DNA from: DASSBG01 sp965651365
GTDB lineage: Bacteria > Pseudomonadota > Gammaproteobacteria > Xanthomonadales > Rhodanobacteraceae
Direction of reading: 5' to 3'
Assembly: GCA_965651365.1 (NCBI GenBank)
Contig: CBFGSA010000074.1
Span: 1-13,565 of the forward strand
DNA: 13,565 nucleotides
Shown here piece after piece: positions 11,715-13,565 of the stretch; positions within the stretch are counted from its first letter, which is position 1; the number at the start of each line of letters is the position of its first letter. The notes beneath the pieces are model-generated. The model was not told where the DNA came from, did not search any database, and saw only the letters and a program-made list of their open reading frames with translations. The translations under genes were made by a program, and so were the position numbers.

Positions 11715-13565
11715 ATGTCCGAGTTGATTGCGCCGCAAGGGTGCCTGCACATCAAGCGCGCGGTATCGTCCGGGTCCGGGGCGGTTTTGCGGCTCCGCTT
11801 CGCCTTGCCGATCGCGGCCTTGCTGGCGCTCTCGGCCTGCGCCCCGGCCGACCAGACCGTTGAAAAGGCGCCGCAAGCGCAGCAGAAGGCAGCGTCGGCC
11901 GGACCCTTTGTCGCCATTCCCGCCTCGACCCGCGCCATGCTGCAGGCAGCCGAGCCGGTGGTGGCCGACCACGCCATGGTGGCGTCGGCGCAACATCTGG
12001 CCACACAGGTCGGTGTCGACATCCTGCGCCAGGGTGGAAACGCGATTGATGCGGCCGTGGCGGTAGGCTACGCCGAGGCGGTGGTGCATGCCTGCTGCGG
12101 CAATATCGGCGGCGGCGGCTTCATGAACCTGCATCTGGCCGACGGCCGCAGCCTGTTCCTCAATTTCCGCGAGAAGGCGCCACTCAAGGCCACCCCGACC
12201 CTGTTCCAGGACAAGGACGGCAACGTGGTCGAAGGCCGCAGCACCAATACCTATCTGGGTGTTGGTGTCCCCGGCACGGTGATGGGCCTGAATACGGCGT
12301 TGGCAGCCTACGGCACGATGAGCCTGAAGCAGGTCATGGCGCCGGCAATCAAGCTGGCCCGCGACGGCTACGTGCTCACCGAACAGGACGTGCGCATTTT
12401 CAACACCAGCACCGAGCGCTTTGCCGCCGAGCCCAATGTTGCTGCCATCTTTCTCGACGATGGCAAGCCCTGGAAGGTGGGTGACCGACTGGTGCAGACA
12501 CAGCTTGCGCATACGCTGGAGCAGATTGCGGAGGGCGGCACCGATGCCTTCTACAAGGGCCCCATTGCCGCGGCCATCGTCAAGGCCAGCAATGCCAACG
12601 GCGGCATCTTCACGCTCAAGGACTTCGCCGACTACACCGCCGAGTGGCGCAAGCCGATCACCTGCAACTACCGCGGCTACACCGTCGTGTCGGCGCCGCC
12701 ACCCAGTTCCGGCGGCACCACGGTGTGCATGATCCTGGGCCTGCTCAAGCCCTACCCGATGCATGAATGGGGGTACGGTTCGGTCAAGGCCGTGCATTAT
12801 TTTGTCGAGGCCGAGCGCCGCGCCTTTGCCGACCGCAATACCTATCTGGGCGATCCGGCTTTCGTCGACAATCCGATCGACCAGCTTCTCGACCCGGCCC
12901 ATCTCGACCAGCGCCGCGCCACGATTCAGGCCGACAAGGCCACGCCCTCATCCGAGGTCAAGGGCAGCCTGGGCGCGCCCGAGGGCCAGCACACCACGCA
13001 CTACTCGGTGGTCGACAAGGACGGCAATGCGGTGGCTGTCACCTACACCGTCAACTCCTATTTCGGCAGCAAGAAGATTGCCGGCGACACCGGCTTTTTC
13101 CTCAACAACGAGATGGACGACTTCACCGCCAAACCCGGCGTGCCCAACAAGGCGGGCCTGGTCACCGGCGTGATCAACCAGGTCGAGGGTGGCAAGCGCC
13201 CCTTGAGTTCGATGACACCCACCATCGTGCTCAAGGACGGCAAGCCCTACATGCTGACCGGCAGCCCGGGCGACGGCACCATCATCTCCACCGTCACCGA
13301 GTCCATCATGAACGTGGTCGACTACGGCATGAACATCCAGCAGTCGATCAGTGCGCCGCGCCTGCATCACCAGTGGTATCCGCAAAGCGTGTCGATCGAA
13401 CCGGGCCTGCTGACACCCGAATCGAAGCAGGCGCTGGAAGCCATGGGTCACAGCTTCGTGATCCACCAGGCGATCGGCGCCGATGAGGCGATCATGATCG
13501 ATCCCGAAAGCGGTCAGCGCCTCGGCGCATCCGACCCGCGCCGCACCGCCGGAGCCGCCGCCGGG
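11715..13565 (+). CDS. ggt: gamma-glutamyltransferase, lipoprotein, C-terminus cut by the window edge
   Basis: 617 codons, open at the right edge. The last residues seen (LGASDPRR) correspond to the extreme end of the E. coli enzyme, so little is missing. The precursor starts with a long n-region and a lipobox LSAC with Cys42 at the cleavage site, implying a membrane-anchored lipoprotein in the periplasm; the residue after the Cys is Ala, compatible with outer-membrane sorting. The large subunit contains GGNAIDAAVA (107-116), GNIGGGGFMNLH (129-140) and NFREKAPLKAT, whose Arg152 corresponds to the substrate-carboxylate-binding arginine. Autocleavage is expected before Thr427 (QHTTHYSVVDKDG), creating the N-terminal nucleophile of the small subunit. 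The lid loop NNEMDDFTAKPGVPN (464-478) and PLSSMTPT (496-503) are present. The oxyanion-hole segment reads TGSPGDG instead of the usual TGSPGGS. There is a vicinal Cys127-Cys128. It cleaves gamma-glutamyl bonds of L- or D-glutamyl compounds, which would feed DgcN/DgcA when D-glutamate is released (inference). GGAGG lies seven bases before the ATG. Confidence 0.93.
   Translation, partial: MSELIAPQGCLHIKRAVSSGSGAVLRLRFALPIAALLALSACAPADQTVEKAPQAQQKAASAGPFVAIPASTRAMLQAAEPVVADHAMVASAQHLATQVGVDILRQGGNAIDAAVAVGYAEAVVHACCGNIGGGGFMNLHLADGRSLFLNFREKAPLKATPTLFQDKDGNVVEGRSTNTYLGVGVPGTVMGLNTALAAYGTMSLKQVMAPAIKLARDGYVLTEQDVRIFNTSTERFAAEPNVAAIFLDDGKPWKVGDRLVQTQLAHTLEQIAEGGTDAFYKGPIAAAIVKASNANGGIFTLKDFADYTAEWRKPITCNYRGYTVVSAPPPSSGGTTVCMILGLLKPYPMHEWGYGSVKAVHYFVEAERRAFADRNTYLGDPAFVDNPIDQLLDPAHLDQRRATIQADKATPSSEVKGSLGAPEGQHTTHYSVVDKDGNAVAVTYTVNSYFGSKKIAGDTGFFLNNEMDDFTAKPGVPNKAGLVTGVINQVEGGKRPLSSMTPTIVLKDGKPYMLTGSPGDGTIISTVTESIMNVVDYGMNIQQSISAPRLHHQWYPQSVSIEPGLLTPESKQALEAMGHSFVIHQAIGADEAIMIDPESGQRLGASDPRRTAGAAAG

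Overview
The window looks like a chromosomal segment of a GC-rich gammaproteobacterium, most likely of the Xanthomonas/Rhodanobacter/Lysobacter group (inference). The reasons are two large TonB-dependent receptors, one of them Oar-type, and a secreted hydrolase whose catalytic residues fall on the numbering I recall for the Xanthomonas citri alpha-amino acid ester hydrolase. No RNA genes, insertion sequences, CRISPR arrays or phage genes were seen.

Layout. The left part runs on the minus strand: an alpha-amino acid ester hydrolase-like enzyme (3573-5501), an Oar-type TonB-dependent receptor (452-3454) and the start of an APC-family amino acid permease (1-151, cut by the window edge). Divergent from these is a second, different TonB-dependent receptor (5967-8462, plus). 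It converges on a LysR-type regulator (8519-9421, minus). Divergent from the regulator are a DUF1611/DgcN-family gene (9605-10648), an enolase-superfamily DgcA-like racemase/epimerase gene overlapping it by 16 bases (10633-11619), and a gamma-glutamyltransferase lipoprotein (11715 to the right edge, missing only its last residues).

Main finding. The same 39-base promoter block occurs four times with identical internal spacing: 5600-5638 (minus, before the hydrolase), 5770-5808 (plus, before the second receptor), 9508-9546 (plus, before dgcN) and 11622-11660 (plus, before ggt). Each holds an imperfect palindrome ACAAC-N5-GTTAT followed by an invariant TTTCATTGG. A -10-like hexamer lies 20-21 bases further on, which puts the palindrome centre at about -65 (-64 for the second receptor). 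That is the classic architecture of LysR-activated promoters, so the locus reads as one regulon controlled by the embedded LysR protein. The blocks also correct three start codons, because the longest open frames begin upstream of the promoters.

Working model (inference). The receptors bring glutamyl- or amino-acid-containing compounds into the periplasm. The ester hydrolase-like enzyme and the lipoprotein gamma-glutamyltransferase break them down, and the permease imports amino acids. DgcN and DgcA convert D-glutamate through N-acetyl-D-glutamate to the L form. The natural substrate could be gamma-D-glutamyl material such as peptidoglycan fragments or poly-gamma-glutamate; the sequence does not prove which.
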